In this document: one piece after another, positions 10,931-24,500 of the stretch | Layout of the letters: each line of letters starts with the position of its first letter | Numbering within the stretch: the first letter of the stretch is position 1 | Assembly (NCBI GenBank): GCA_032358255.1 | Contig: JAULBX010026874.1 | Location: 1-42,512 of the forward strand | Direction: 5' to 3' | From: Heterotrichella gracilis | Taxonomy: Eukaryota > Sar > Xanthophyceae > Tribonematales > Xanthonemataceae | DNA length: 42,512 nt | Made by a program: the position numbers and the translations under genes | The notes under the pieces: model-generated | Told to the model about the DNA's origin: nothing | Seen by the model: the letters and a program-made list of their open reading frames with translations, nothing else | Database searches by the model: none

Positions 10931-12549
10931 AACACCTCCTCTATTCTTTCCGAAGGTGGCTGACTGTTTTATTAACGCTTAATTTAACTCATTTAATCTA
11001 AAATTATGGTGTAATAGTAAGGGGTAAAGCTTATAAATTAAATTCATAAACTAAAATTATGGTAAATAGTAAGGGGGGATACAATACATATTAATCTATC
11101 AGGTACTAGAATAATAACAATAACAATAACAGCGGGGAGAACAACATGCATGATTTTAATTCAAAGAATGCACATGTATTTCTACCTCAGGGGGGTTGTA
11201 CAAGCCTTTGCAGCACTCTCACTGAGAGTCTCTGACTGCCTGGTGTATAGTTTGCTGCCGGCAGCAAAGGCCTTGTGAGTATTGAGGTGGGTGATACTTA
11301 CCAACTTTCTCGTGAACCTGGTCCGAGCTGGGGCTGGCTGGGGGTGATATTTGTCCAAAGGCACCGCATAGTGCTTAAAACTGCTACAAGCTCGGCTGTC
11401 CTGCAAGGCTGGTTTCATACACAGCCATTGCTTCAGAGGAAGTGGGACTCGCTTGTCGTTGAGCTGCCTTCAAACAGGTAAGCGGTTACCCTGATCATGA
11501 TCATGATGCATACCACCGGCGGACAACCCCCCGGCAAACCGCAAGGACGTTGGGGGTGAGGGGTCCGACTTGCACCGTTTTGTCTCGTGGGTTTGATGGA
11601 CTTGGACTAGCCGAGCGTGCACTGCAGACCTTGATCAGGAGTAAATCAGGAGCTTGGTTGGCGCGGTCATGATGAGGTCACGAGTCAAGTGGTGCCGTAC
11701 ACGAGTCGTCATCGAGGTTTGCTCAGCGCAGCGCACCTCAAACCATGTTTTAAGCCGCTTGGGCCGTTTTGCCCGCCCAGGTGCACCTTGCTCCAAGCGC
11801 TGTTCGGGATCTGCCCCTCGACGCGTTCTGCTACCGGTTCCGCGTTCCCAACCGGTTCTGCACCCTGCACCCTGCACCGTTGCATGTCCAGCTGTCCACG
11901 CTGACCTGTTCTGTGAAAGCCTTCTGCACGCTTGTGAAACCCAGCACCGTTCATGTGGCCTGGACGCTGTCCTTTTCTAAGCTGACCACGCGCTAGCTTC
12001 TAGTTTCGGCAACTCACCCCAAAAACCCCGCGGGCTACCGTACGACCTAGCAATGTACCAGACCCAATTGCTGCAGGTTGCGCTGGCTTGTGTAGGTTTG
12101 CGGGTTTGCACTCAGTACACGCTCCGAGCTCCACAACGTTTTAACGAAGTTATACTAAAGTATATGCCCTCGACCATGGCGTGTGATTGTGTGCCGATGT
12201 TTGCAGTCAGCCCCATTGCATGTCAGCCTGTGCTGGTAGGCTGTGCCCAGGTTTAAACATTTTGGGAAACACTTCTGTCAGAGACAACAAAGTGCCTGTT
12301 CCTCTGTCAAAACGAGTGTTAAGGTTGCAATTTTTTATCAGTGTGGTGGCAGTCAAAGCCTTTGACAGGTGAGCTTCGGGGTCAAAGGGTTAACCCTTTG
12401 ACAAGTGAGCAATGCTGGGTGCACCCTTTTTTATGGTAGGTTTGGGGGAAACCGTCTGCCGGAATATGCAACCTCTCCAGCTGGTGGTACCATGTGCCAA
12501 CATGCTCCAGCAGTGCTATGAACCCACAACACCCATGGCGCACCAGAAA
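10931..12549. other. Intergenic, AT-rich repeats, no gene seen
   Basis: No gene recognised. Near 11005-11080 two related units share aaaattatggt and atagtaagggg. A short taacaa-type microsatellite sits at about 11110-11130. At 12381-12402 there is a perfect 22-bp palindrome (arms gtcaaagggtt/aaccctttgac), flanked by near-direct repeats of ttgacaggtgagc. Several 60-108 codon frames exist but none has family motifs. Confidence 0.45.
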
Positions 12550-12773
12550 TCAGCGGAGCGTTGCCTTGGGTGGCCCACGTATCTAAAGTGCATAAAATTA
12601 TGCACTTTAGTATGGTTGTGGAAACAGTGGACAGAGGGGCAATGCCCCTCTCTTCGCTCACTGAAGAACTCATCCTTAGCCAACGCGCCTGTTCATGGAC
12701 AGGCTGCGTAGTTATTTATTTTTATATTTATGCACATTAGATACGTGGGCCACCTAGAGCAACGCTCCTCTGA
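12550..12773. mobile_element. MITE-like element with about 45-bp terminal inverted repeats
   Basis: The ends form long imperfect inverted repeats. The left begins tcagcggagcgttgc and continues through gtggcccacgtatctaa to tgcataaa. The right end, read on the minus strand, begins tcagaggagcgttgc and contains the same gtggcccacgtatctaa and tgcataaa blocks. A nested perfect hairpin lies at 12583-12610 (13-bp arms around aa). The 224-bp interior has no coding capacity for a transposase, so it would be a non-autonomous DNA element. I see no clear target-site duplication (flanks ccagaaa and attcttt), so the exact ends and family are uncertain. Confidence 0.6.
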
Positions 12774-12994
12774 ATTCTTTACACTTGCAATAGGGAGTAC
12801 ATAGTTGCGGTTTAACAAGAACTGGCGACTGTTCCCAAAGGGCAGCACAGTTGCGACTTGGGCACTTAAAGCGGAGCGTGAGCATATCCGGCGCGCGTAC
12901 TACAATTCCCCTCCCTTTTGCTTTTGCAGGAGGCTTCACAGCCCCAAATAATACCTCGCCAGCTGGTGTGGCTATTGCCGACAGCAAAATAGCA

Positions 12995-15900
12995 ATGGCT
13001 ACCTGCCCAGCCAACGCCAGGGGCCCCTCCACAGCCAGGATAGTGCTGTGTGTGGTGTCACTCCTCTCCATGGCTACCATTTCAAGTGCAGGACCGCAAA
13101 GTGAGCACGCACCAGCCACAAAGGCACTGTCACTTGTGGGCAGCGGCACCTCTTGTGTGTCCACTAGTGCTCTTTTGATTGCATGATGCATAGTCCCCAC
13201 TTTCTGCATCCCACTTCTGCATATGCAGCACTTTGGCTGCTTGTTGGATGCAACATGCACAGCTAGGCATGGCTTGCCCTTTTGCACTGGGCTGTTTAGT
13301 CAACATGGCGTAGAGACGTCTGGTCACTGCTCCTCCACATGGTCGGTGTGCACCAGCTGCGTTGTGCACGCGTATAGCTGTGGGTAGCCTCCATATGGTG
13401 GGTGTGGGTGTCAGAGTGCTTGCGCATGCAGCCTGCAGGGTGGACGGACAAACACTCATGGAATGCTTTTTAACCATTTTGGTGGCTGAGAGCCATAACC
13501 TCCCTCTTCCTCCCACATGTAGGTACTCCTCCCCTTCCTCCCCCACATGGCCCTGTTGTCATGAATGCAATAGACTTCACGACCTTTCCCCCAATGGTCA
13601 GCTTCACCTGCTATGATGGGGGCGCTGCCCTATATGCTGTCACTATTGGCTGCGTGACTGGGACACCCACCAATGGGGTCACACTCACGTGCACCGAGGA
13701 ACCCTGGTCAATAGGACCGAACATAGTCGGCACGAGCCACTACCCTTTTCTTTCAAGGTAAGTGTGCAAGGGTGTTAACAACCCATGTAGTTGTGCCACC
13801 TGTGGTGGGTATGTAGTTGTACACCTTGGCCAATGTGTCACAATTGTTCCTGCATGAAGCATTGTGCCCCGCACATACTGTGGTAGACATGCAGTTGCGT
13901 TGTAGCGCAGTTTGTGGTGCGCATGTTCAAGTTTAGTGACAATCGCACCAGCGTGCCTGCTTGCCGGCACCTCCATCTTCCCATGACACCTATTCAATTA
14001 CTCGTCTTGCAGTTACACTGCCCAGTTACCCGAATTCAGCACCGCCGGCAACTACCAGTATCAGATACTTAAACTTACTGGAAGTGACTTCAACACTGTT
14101 GAAATTACCCCTCGGCGCCCTACCCTACATCGCCATATTATGTGATATATGTAGATCAAAATTATGATGGTAAGTTGTGGCCCAATGTCATTGGGTGATG
14201 GCTTTGTGTGTGTTGTATCCGCCCAATAGGGATGAGCGTTGCATAGCCAGTGACCAAACATGAGCCTTGCTTGCTGGGTGTAGCTCACATTGTTGACTTG
14301 CATCCATGCTATGGAGATTGATGTACATGCACAACGGTCCATAGCATTGGGAGTTGTACACGCGCGCTGGTTGGTGTGAAGGTGTGGTTAAGCTATCTTG
14401 GTCGTAGTTAACGGCTGCTGGCCATCAACCAACCAAAAGGGTATTAAGGTGCAATATTAGGTCTGAAATATTTGAAGGTATCAAACCCCAAGTGCATCAT
14501 GTCAAGGGTGTGTGACAGCTATCTTGGCATGTTTGGGCTCGGCCCTCCAATCTGGTCAGATGCATAAGTGACCACTCGACAGGATACCCACCAAGGAGAA
14601 GGTCAAAAGGTTTACGCTTGTCACCTCCTGTTGTACTGATTGCCTTCCCCTCGATGCATGAAATCACAGCTAAGCTTGCTTGTATGCTCACCTCCCACCT
14701 CCCTTGTTGCAGTCTACCCCTTTATCCTAGGTTCTGCTGCCCTGGGCGATCCTCACATAATGGGGTTTGACGGCAACTGGTACAACTTCCCAGGATACAC
14801 AGGTGTGCCATTGTGTGCATTTTCACGTGTGACCCCCTTGTAGATTTTCTGGGACGTTTTTCTGGGTTTTTGTCTGCGTTTCCGAGTTCTTATTGTGTAC
14901 TGCAGGGTAATTTGGGTAAGCAATGATTTGCCTCATCTTGCAAGGTTGCTTCTCCTAAAATTTATGCCGTCTAAATGGATAGGGATTTTGCCTGTGGTCA
15001 AGGGATTTAATTTGCCCTGCAGATTTTATTAGTAATTTTCTGTGCCAGAATAATCCTTTAGTGTTTACTCTGTTGCGTGGTTAGGTTTTGGCTGTGGTTG
15101 TATATTTTAGAGTGCGCTGCAGGGTTGAAGAGTATTTCCACTAGAAGATAGATTGTATCCTCACAATGGTTAGGGTCTTCCATTATGCGGAGGGTTTAGG
15201 TTGTGTAAACCCTTGTAGGGTTTTCAGGCTCGTACTAGATAGCAGGAAGTACTTGAAAAAGTGATATTGGCACATATACCAAACTTGTCCTCTGATAGGC
15301 AGTGCGCATACCCAAACAACCCCACTTTAGAAGCATGTACAAAAGCACAACCATTGACCATTGTTATTACCCTCGTGCAGGCGGCACCTTTGTGCTTGTG
15401 TCCACCCCCCACCTGTCCCTGTCCGCACGCTTCACCGCCTTTGGTGGGGACCTTGTGAACCAGTTCATAAGCCACATGGCGCTAGCGGTGGGGAGCGATG
15501 TGAAGATCGAGGTGGAGGCTGTCGGCAAGGGGGTGCTGGCAGGTAGGGTGAATCTCAACTCAGACACTGGAATGGTGGTGCTTACCGGCAGCATAGGATC
15601 ACCTTGGTGACACACAGTTGTGCACTGTTCCACTTGGCATGCACTCTTCCCTTTGGGGTATAATAGTACTAACTCCCAAACCTTGCAAAGTTGATCAACA
15701 GCCCAGTGGATAATTGTTTAAAAATATTTGTCACATTTGCCTGATTTGTGGCAACTCACAAAATACAGCGACTTTCTAGAAATGCTGCGGGGGGCCGTCG
15801 TTTAGTTTACATTTTGCAAAGTTATTACCTGGTAATTTTAATCAACTGCCTCATCTGTTGTTGTTTGCTTTGCAGTTGAGGTGAACGGGAAGGAGGTTTC

Positions 15901-17550
15901 TTCCCACCTGGAACCTGGTGTGCCCCTTGCCCTTGGCTCCGGTGCCAACCTCACCATGTACTTCCCCGGCATTGATGATGGCCAGACTGTGGTGGTGGAC
16001 ACTGATGATCTGCGCTTCTGGATGTACATAGGAGCAGAAACCACGTATCTGGACATGCAGGTGGGGGGGCAAGAGGGAGGACCTGTGCGTTTCAAGTGTC
16101 CTTGGTATTGACAGTGAATTTGATAACAAAAGTGGGTTTGAAAAACACTGTTTCATCAATTTCGAATGTCAAAGGCAGAATCCTAGCAGGGGCAGCACGT
16201 GAGCAATTGCGTGCCCAGCCCAAGACCAAGGCAGCAGCAGGACCAGGGCGTGAGTGCTTGATTGTCCACACCGTCAATACGAAGACAAGGTTCAACTAAA
16301 TGCTTGCGTGTGAGTTCACCAACTTCTCCTTGTTGCCCCCAGATCCACAGGATTGGCGACTACCGCTGCTTGCCCTTTGGCTTTGCACACGGCGTGATCG
16401 GCCAGACCCTTACTCGGGCACCGCTGGACACCTCCAACATCACGCTGGCCCAGGCGGGGGCGGTGGGGTCCTTTGAGCACTTCATTGATGGCGAGCTGCA
16501 GGACTACGTGGTGACCAACCTGTGGGACACCGAGTTCAAGTACAACAGGTGAATGCCCCTGACAATTCGTGTACCCTTGAGGTGTGGATTCTGTCATTGG
16601 TTTGGCCTTGAAGGTGCCATGTAGGTGGATACCTGTCAGGCTCTAATCCCCAAAATTGAGCAGCCATGAATGTGCACCACATCTTCATCAGCTCCATTGT
16701 TATCTGTGTGGTACCCCTGTCCTGGGCTGACCTACTCCAGCAGGACCTCAAGTCGCATGGGATCAATAGGTGGTTCAAAATAGTGCCAGGATAGAGCTGC
16801 GTGGCGCCGCATGTGCAAGACTGACTGCTAATCTTGCTGTATTGCTGGAATGCATGTAACTAACTAAATACCTAACCCCTTTCCTGCATGCCCTCCCCTC
16901 TTGCAGGGCATGACAGCCGCTATCTCCAACCACCCGCTCACCACCGCCAAACACGCACATGCAGGTTCACATATTCCCCTGCAGCCACCTACCACCACCA
17001 CATATACCCACCCACGCTCCCATTTTGCAGATTCACATCCGCGCCCGGCCCCGACACCGATGTCTGCCGCCCCGTTCGCCGAGGGGGGGCACAGTTCATG
17101 ATGTCAAAGCCCACAGCTGGAGTGGGGGACCAGGCAGCTGGCACCACTGCTACCACCCGTCGCCTGATGCTGCGCTTATCTGGCAGGGACGATGCTTCTA
17201 TTCAGGATGAGCACTTGGAGCAGTATGAGCTGTGTCTACGTTTGAAGAGTCTTTGCGTGCACAACACCCAGGCAATCAATGGGCTTCGTCATCGCCGTAG
17301 CGCTTTTGCTTTCAATCTGCTGCCATTTGCAGCGGCTGGCTTCCCCTTCATATTTGTTTGGGAAGCTGGAGATAAAATTTGGTGCCACAGTGTGGCTGTT
17401 CTACTAGTCTCAGGGTTCCATCCCTGGGACCGCTTTGGCTTTCATGTACTGGTAATTTCTTCATGGCCATGTGCCACAACATTTGTCTCTGATATACAAC
17501 TGTGTGTTATTGGACTACTTTTGCATTCAGGGTCAAGTGGTGCCCCTTAG
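12995..17550 (+). CDS. Secreted root-cap/vWD-like protein, 8 exons, one apparent frameshift
   Basis: Predicted extracellular protein of unknown function. Exons: 12995-13100, 13523-13757, 14013-14169, 14713-14802, 15381-15542, 15876-16060, 16343-16548 and 17031-17550. A signal peptide is visible (hydrophobic IVLCVVSLLSMATI, likely cleavage after SSA, residue 32). Exon 4 has GDPHIMGFDGNWYNFPGY, the GDPH-type start of von Willebrand D/root-cap domains. Exon 7 has AHGVIGQTL and an acidic/aromatic end before NRF, resembling the HGVLGQT region of plant root-cap proteins. Exon 3 reads well up to NTVEITP, then needs a one-base shift to continue as APYPTSPYYVIYVDQNYD; only that frame fits the phase of the next intron. 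Corrected length is about 553 aa. The last exon's C-terminal part looks unlike a secreted domain, so the true end may be earlier or spliced. The gene lies between the two TRAPPC8 copies. Confidence 0.68.
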
Positions 17551-18566
17551 TGCTAATGTTGATTCCTCTTCATTAGAAAACCTTTATTAAGTCTTTTTAT
17601 GAGGTGCACTTATCCAATTGATTGTCCTTGTATGCCACTGTGGCCCTTGACAGCCCAATGCGTAGGTCCATACTGTGATGTGGCAATGGCAGGTCCATTT
17701 TTTGTGCTGGCTAGGCCAGGCTGCAATGATATTACAAATACTAGTAAAAAGACACCACTTATTTTCAAGTATCCACATCATGTTTAAAAACATGAAATGC
17801 TGTTTTCTATTGCTACGGTTTAGTGGCCACTCATCACTGCACTGAGGCTTTTTCACTCCCACACACCATCGCCGTTTACCCTCTCCAAGCAGTACCTGGT
17901 AGGGCCCCTTTGTTACTCAGTTCTTTTCTCCCAACTGTCCATGCCCATTGTGCCATTAAAGCTTGGTTGGTGTGCCGCCTCAGGCGGTCCAGTTGCACGT
18001 AGCTATTGGTGTTGGTTCATCCAGGATGTTTTTCCTTTCTTTCCTGCTTGCTTTAATAGCCGATTGTGTCTGTCAGTACCATCACGTTGTGTAAAGTGCC
18101 CAATTCAGCAACCAAGCCCTGTTCAACTTGAACGGAGTTGTGGCAGTGTGGCTCCGAAACACTGCCTGTGACAGAAGGAAGTACTTGGGCAGAAACACTC
18201 TAGAGCTTGGTAACAGTGGCCGAGGTAGATGAAGCAAGTCTGGCTGTGCACTTGTACATCTCATGTCTAGGCAGGCACTGCGGGCAGCAGCAAGAGTACA
18301 GTTTTGAATACTCTTAAACTTGAAGGGCAAGGGCTAGCCCGGGCTGAGCTTCTGTTTGCAGCACTATACTGGTGCGTCTTGAACTTTACCCCCTCCCTTT
18401 CAGCGTGCAAGAAGTCAAAAGGAGCAGTACTGATGTTTGTTGGTCACTGTTGCTTGGGAGGGCAGTGAAGAGTCTGCCCTGTTTGTGGGTTCGCCCAAGG
18501 CACCTGCAGCGTTATTGAACCTCCATGTAGCAAGCCAGGGCCGTGGTTGGTTGGACCATTGCAACC
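17551..18566. other. Intergenic; TRAPPC8 promoter with homology to 7385-7692
   Basis: No gene recognised from 17551 to about 18262. From about 18263 to the TRAPPC8 start the sequence matches 7385-7692 in blocks, for example ctaggcaggcactgcggg, cctttcagcg and cctgcagcgttattg. The duplicated unit therefore includes the promoter and 5' leader of TRAPPC8. Confidence 0.6.
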
Positions 18567-21500
18567 ATGTTGGACTTCAGGAGGTCCTTGCAGGACACCT
18601 GCACCCCTGTCGTCATGGTGATCTCATCCCCAGAGGCAGAGCTGTTGTGCAGGGAGCAGAATGGGCTGTCTGTCGTGGACATGATACGTCCCTATGCACA
18701 CCTGCGGCAGATTAACAACGGCAGTGGAGGTGAGTAACCGGTTGGAAGTTGGAAGCTGGGAGCATGCAAGTGTATATGCATGCATATGTAAGTTGTGACC
18801 TAGTGCAACCGCTGCAGTGCCCGTGCGGACCATGGGAGACCAGACGTCTCGTATACACGAGCTCAAGCTGCGATTCTATGAGGCTGAGACGATGTTTCAG
18901 CCAGCACCACAGGTATGTACCTTAGTAATTAGCAACACAGCTCCAGCACCAATAATGTGAGGTTGCCCTGCAATTGAGAGGCAGGGTCTGGCCTTCTGCA
19001 GTTGCTTGTGTCCATACCAGTTGCACTATGCATGCAAGAGGCTTGCTGTTGGTCACAGGTGGCGGACGAGTACCTCAAACAAGTCCTAGTTGCCTCCTCA
19101 CAAAAACACCTCGCCACCATGGGTCCGGTGGACGTGAACATGGCACGAAAAGGTGCGTCCCTGTCAAGCCTGTATGAGCAAAGGAACTCATATTCCCCTG
19201 CCAATGCATGGTGTATGATTAAAATGCTAAATTATTTAAATTAGTGACACACGTCACCACCGCTGCAGGGAACTTGCACGACATCACCCCGTGGTATTTC
19301 GAGTACAAGCGGGAGCTGCAACGGATGCTCATGTTCACGGACCATGAAACCATTGACCACCCGGTAGCATGTGAGTGCCACCTTGCGCCACCACTCCGCC
19401 TCCCGCCATGCTGCACACACCTCGTGCCCATGCCACCCGCAACATGCACTCGCACCCTCCACCATCAATCCCCCGCCGCCCACGACATGCACCCATTACA
19501 TCACCACCACCGCGCCACATCAAGCGCACCACCCACCCACCCACCCCCACGCATCCCACAGGCCTCCTAGTCATGCACTCGCATGCGCCCGACCCCCTTC
19601 AAATGTTCAGCGACCTATTCCAACATGCGGAGCTGCCGCCGCTCCTAAAGCAGGGCTCCATGGACCCCCGCGTGCTCAAGCACTGCCTGCTGCTGCACGA
19701 CCCAGCCAACACAGGGGGGTTGACGCTGCAACAGTACGTGGGGCGGGGCAGGGTGTATGTGGCGGGCCAAGTGGGCATAGGCAGTGCGGGACATGTGCAC
19801 TGGGGTTGTCGGGGGTTGGCATGCTCTATGGGGTACATGGTCGCTGGTGAAGCAGGGATGCATGGTACCGTGCATGCTGAAGCACTGCCTGGTGCTGCAT
19901 GCTGCTGCATGGCCCAGCCAACACAGCCAACACAGGAGTGACCATGCAGTATGTGGGGCAGAGGGCATGCGGGGGGCCATGTGGGCATGGCGACTGCAGC
20001 TGCATGTAGGGCATGGCGCTGTCATTTATGCCGCATGGAGGCAAGCATTCGATCTTGGATTGGAGCTGTCAGGCGTGGCGCAGGGCGCCCATCATGGCGC
20101 CCATCATGTCATTCAGCAAGGACGCAGTGCATGTGGTGAACGCCGCCATGTTTTTGATGGGTGCGCTTAGGATTTGGGGTTTAGGGTTTGTGTATCATGC
20201 GCAGGGCGGAGGCCAAGCTGGCCACCCTCCAGTCAGTGTATGGCCCCTCCTGCTGCCACCTGGTAACAATTAACTCGCTGGAGGGGCCGCCCAGTGACAT
20301 GGCGGCGCGCAATGCCTTCTGGGGGGCGCACATGGCCGCAGTGCTGCCGGGCGGAGGGGCAGGTGGGTCGTGGAAAGGGCTGGGCCTGCCGCATCGCTCA
20401 TTATCAAATACTTCAAATGTACCTGGTTTATCGTTTTTGTGTACATTCTTAACAAATTGCCATTAACAGGGTATCAATTTCAATAGAGTACTGCAATCAT
20501 TGCAAATTGCCAGCGAGGATGTATGGCATGTGCAGCTGTTCAGGCCATGTCTTTTTTTGTATTACACCTGAGATGTATTACGATTCGCATTGCACGCTTT
20601 AGTTACACCACCACCCAACGCGCTACGTAGCTTATTGCATTGCCATACCAAGCATTCACTTCTTTTTCAGCACGAGCCTCCATCCTCGCGACCCACATAC
20701 CCAAGAGGCTATTTTCCGCACCATGTCAAAGGCATTATTGCTACTACTTGTATTATTACTACTACTATTTTTTGTACTTGCGTGAAAATTACTAAAGCCT
20801 GGCAGAGTGCACTGTCGCATTTTCCACCACATCCCATCTCACTTACCTTCCCACACACCCACACCCACACCCACACACTTACACCCCACACAGGCGAGCC
20901 AGCACTGCGGCCGCCTGTCCCCCCAGAGGGCCTGGGTGTGCGGCTGTCTCCCTCTGACCTGGCCGGCCTGCAGCAGTGCTTACATGACTTTGCCGTGAAG
21001 AGCCTGCTGCCCACGCTGGAGATGCGCGTGCGCACCCTCAACCACCAGGTGGGTGGAAGGGTGATGCGCGCCTGTGGCACACTGGTGTATGTGATGGTGG
21101 GGGAGGGAGGATGCGTGCGTGGGTTGGGTTGGGGTGGAAGTGTATGTGGTGGGGAGGGGGAGGGGGGGAGGGGCAATTGTTGGTGTTGCATTTTTTTGTG
21201 GAAAGGGGTTAGAGGCTGTTATCATTTAATTGCCCATCCTGTGACTGCCACACATGCGGGGCTGTGCAAATCCTATTCCATTTCCACCCATCCGCTATCA
21301 AGGGTTTACGCCCCCGGCTCAAACCCTCCTCCCCGGCGCACCCTGCAGGTGACTGCCACCCGCAAGGGTCTGCGCAACCAGCTGAAAACCCTACTGTGGC
21401 GCAAGAGCGCCGCCGAGCCTGGCTCCACCGCCACCGCAGCGGTGCCTTACCCCGCTTCTTCAGTGGAGGGGCAGATGCGACAGCTGGCAGACCTTGCGTT

Positions 21501-24500
21501 CATGCTAATGGTAATGCTCATTCTTTTCGATTATCTGGTGTTCGTTTTTGGCTCTTCTTTCTTTTTGCTTTTAAAGGGCAATGGTGGCAGTGCTCTCCTT
21601 GTCTTGTGCCTGTTCAGGAATTTTTTGCAGCTTAGAAAATCAATTACATATGATTGAATGTCAAATTTAGTGCATTTATGTGCCTTTGTGCTTCAGGACT
21701 ATGAGACATGCGCCTCAACGCTACGGCTGCTGGGGGGCGACTACCGGACGGACAAGGCCTGGAAGCACTACGCCGGCACGCAGGTGGGGTGGGGGGGTGT
21801 GGAGAGGGGCGACGGGCTGGTCGTATACTTTGGCGAACCGCTCTGTGCACCTTATAATGTATGTAAGGTATCATGCGCGCTATGAAAGGAGAGAGTGGTG
21901 TTTAAAAGGGATATACCAATATTTTGTGCTTGTTTGGTCCTCTAGTTATTCATCCTCTTATTCCATTATGATTATATTATTCATCTATCTGTATATTTGT
22001 ATTTTACCGCAGGAGATGCTTGCCCTGGCCACCATCATGATCGGGGGCCCTGGCCTGTCTGACGTGGCGGGGTGCCTCAAGGACGCCTTCCAGCGCTACA
22101 ACATGGCCAGCATTAGGGGAACCACCGAGTGCATGCGCTGGGCCACACGCGCCATGATGGTACTGGCTGAGTTCCACAAGACCTACTACCAGTGGAGCGA
22201 CGCCAACATCGCGCTGATGAAGGCGCACTACCAGGTGGGTTGGGGTTTGGGTGGGAAATGCGGTGGTGGATTACGAGTGGCAGAGTGGCTCAATGAAGGC
22301 GCACGCATGAGGGCGGCCAACCAGGTGTGGGGTGTGTGGGGTGTGGAGGTGGTGTGGTGGGCCACATGCGCAATGATCGTGCTAGCCGGGTTCCACAAGA
22401 TCTACTACCAGTGGAGCGATGCCAACACTGCGCTCATGAAGGCGTCCTATTATGTGGAGAGGGGGGAAGTAGGGGAGGAGTGGTTGCTCCTGTGATGTAC
22501 TGCTAGTGGGATGGTACAGCATGATCGATGTTGTATATCGATGTACTTGTGTCATTCTGCGCTCATGAAGGCGCATCTCCAGATGTGTAGGGTGCATGGT
22601 GGGGGATTGCTGCTGCGAAGGTCCACATATGTGGTGGGTGGTGCTTCACCCTCGTTGCTGATGAAGGCGCACTTTCTGGTTAGGTGGTGTACTACTTGCT
22701 AAACCTGGCGATATTGCTCAAGTGTATGTGAATGAGCAACAACCTTTTTACTCACCCCTTGTATGTTCCTGTGAAGGAGGAGCCCCTGCGGGGGGCGCTG
22801 CTGCTTGAGCAGGCCGCCTACTGCCTGACGCGCACGCACCCTCCCTCCCCGCGCAAGTTTTCTTTCCACCTGGTGCTGGCTGCGCTGAGGTACAACAGCT
22901 GCGGGGCAACAGCACTGGGCACACGATGCTACACGTAAGGGCTGCGACTGCAGGGGCATGTGCATGTGTATGGTTTGCATGTAATATCAGTTTGCTGGCA
23001 CGCGCGCTGCTACACATAAGGCCCACGGCTGCATGAGCACCTACTCGGTGTGTCAATGCTCATGTGCCCATATGCATGTGTGCGTACGTGCATGGCTGCC
23101 TGGCCGTGGCATTAAATAAGTGCATGTAATGTATGCATGGGCATGGGCATGTGATGACACCACTCACTTCCTTCCCTGCAACACCACCAGCCAAACCTGA
23201 CCTCTCACCCTCCACCCTGCAGGCAGGTCATCGGCCTGTACCAGGGCAAGGAGTGGGACCTCATTGAGGAGCACCTGCATGATGTGGTGGGCAGGCAGAG
23301 CGCGGCGGCGGGCGACGGCGCGGCGGCCATGCAGCACTTTCTGGCCATCCTGCCATCGGCGCATGCGCCCGCGAGCGTGCAGGCGCGCTACCTGGCGCAG
23401 TTCCTTGGGGCGGTGCAGGGGGCGGGGGAGGAGCAGGTGGGTGAGGAGGCTTTGGAGAGGGGCTTGATGCCTGCTGGCGGGATTCTCCATTCTTCCCTTG
23501 CTACCTCTTTCCCCTTTTGGGACTATTCCACCACAATGGAGTTTATTGTCATTGGCAAATGTATCTGCCTTTGCCTTTTCTTGCACTTGCCCCAGCATAC
23601 CTCCCTGTCCCCACACCACATGTGCACACTCGGGTTCACCTACCCAGAACCACCACCAACCTGCAGGCTAGCCAGCCCTTCCTTGACCTCCCCTTGCCCG
23701 CCATCAACACCACCTCCCTGGGAATGAGAGCCAGCGGGGCGGCCCACTACCCCCCCGGCACCTCTTCCACACCCGTCTCGGGCCACCAATGGGCCATTCT
23801 GCAGCAGCCATTGGCGCCCCCGCAAGATGCAAGCTTGTCCTCTTTCGGCAACCTTGTTGGGCTTGGAGTTGGGGGTGCGGTGGGTGAGGCGTGTGTGGCA
23901 GGGGAGGCTGTGGAGCTGGAGGTGGGGGTGACCAACCCCCTACAGGTGCGTGGTATTTTGACTACGGTAATTGTGCTATCATTACCTGATATCTGTGCTA
24001 CCAAAATCCTCAGCCATAAAACAATAATTGCCATCATAAAAATTAAATAAAATTAAATATATTATATAAATTAAATATATTAATGATGGAAAGCCTGGCA
24101 CAGGTTTCTTGGAACCATATTTAGTGCATGCTCCTATCCTATTCTGTTATGTTTCTGACGTTGTACCATCCCGCTGGTCAGATCGAGCTCCAGGTCAGCA
24201 ACCTGTGCCTGGCATGCGAGTTCACCCCCGACGCCACCACCAGCGCACCCTCCGACCCCCCCCACATCCCCGAGGTATCGCTCACCCTGGCACCCGCCGA
24301 GTCCCGGACAGTCACCCTGTCAGTACGCCCATCCGCCCCTGGCCAGCTCACCATCCAAGGGGTAAAATGGACGCTGAACGAGGTCGCGAGGGGCTACAAG
24401 GCCATCCAGTTGCGAGCCAAAGCCACCCGGGGTCGACCATCCCGGGACCAAAACCCTAAGCCAGGGTTGAGCTACTGCGTGCTGCCCCCCATGCCCCGGC

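Noticed and set aside
12583-12610. Rho-independent-like terminator hairpin
   Set aside because: It is eukaryotic DNA, and the hairpin is nested in the MITE-like element.
12412-12711. 99-codon plus-strand open frame
   Set aside because: It overlaps the inverted-repeat element and has no family motif or splice context.
20590-21657. 355-codon plus-strand open frame
   Set aside because: It runs through TRAPPC8 exons 7 and 8 and their introns by chance; the family motifs and splice phases fit the separate exons.
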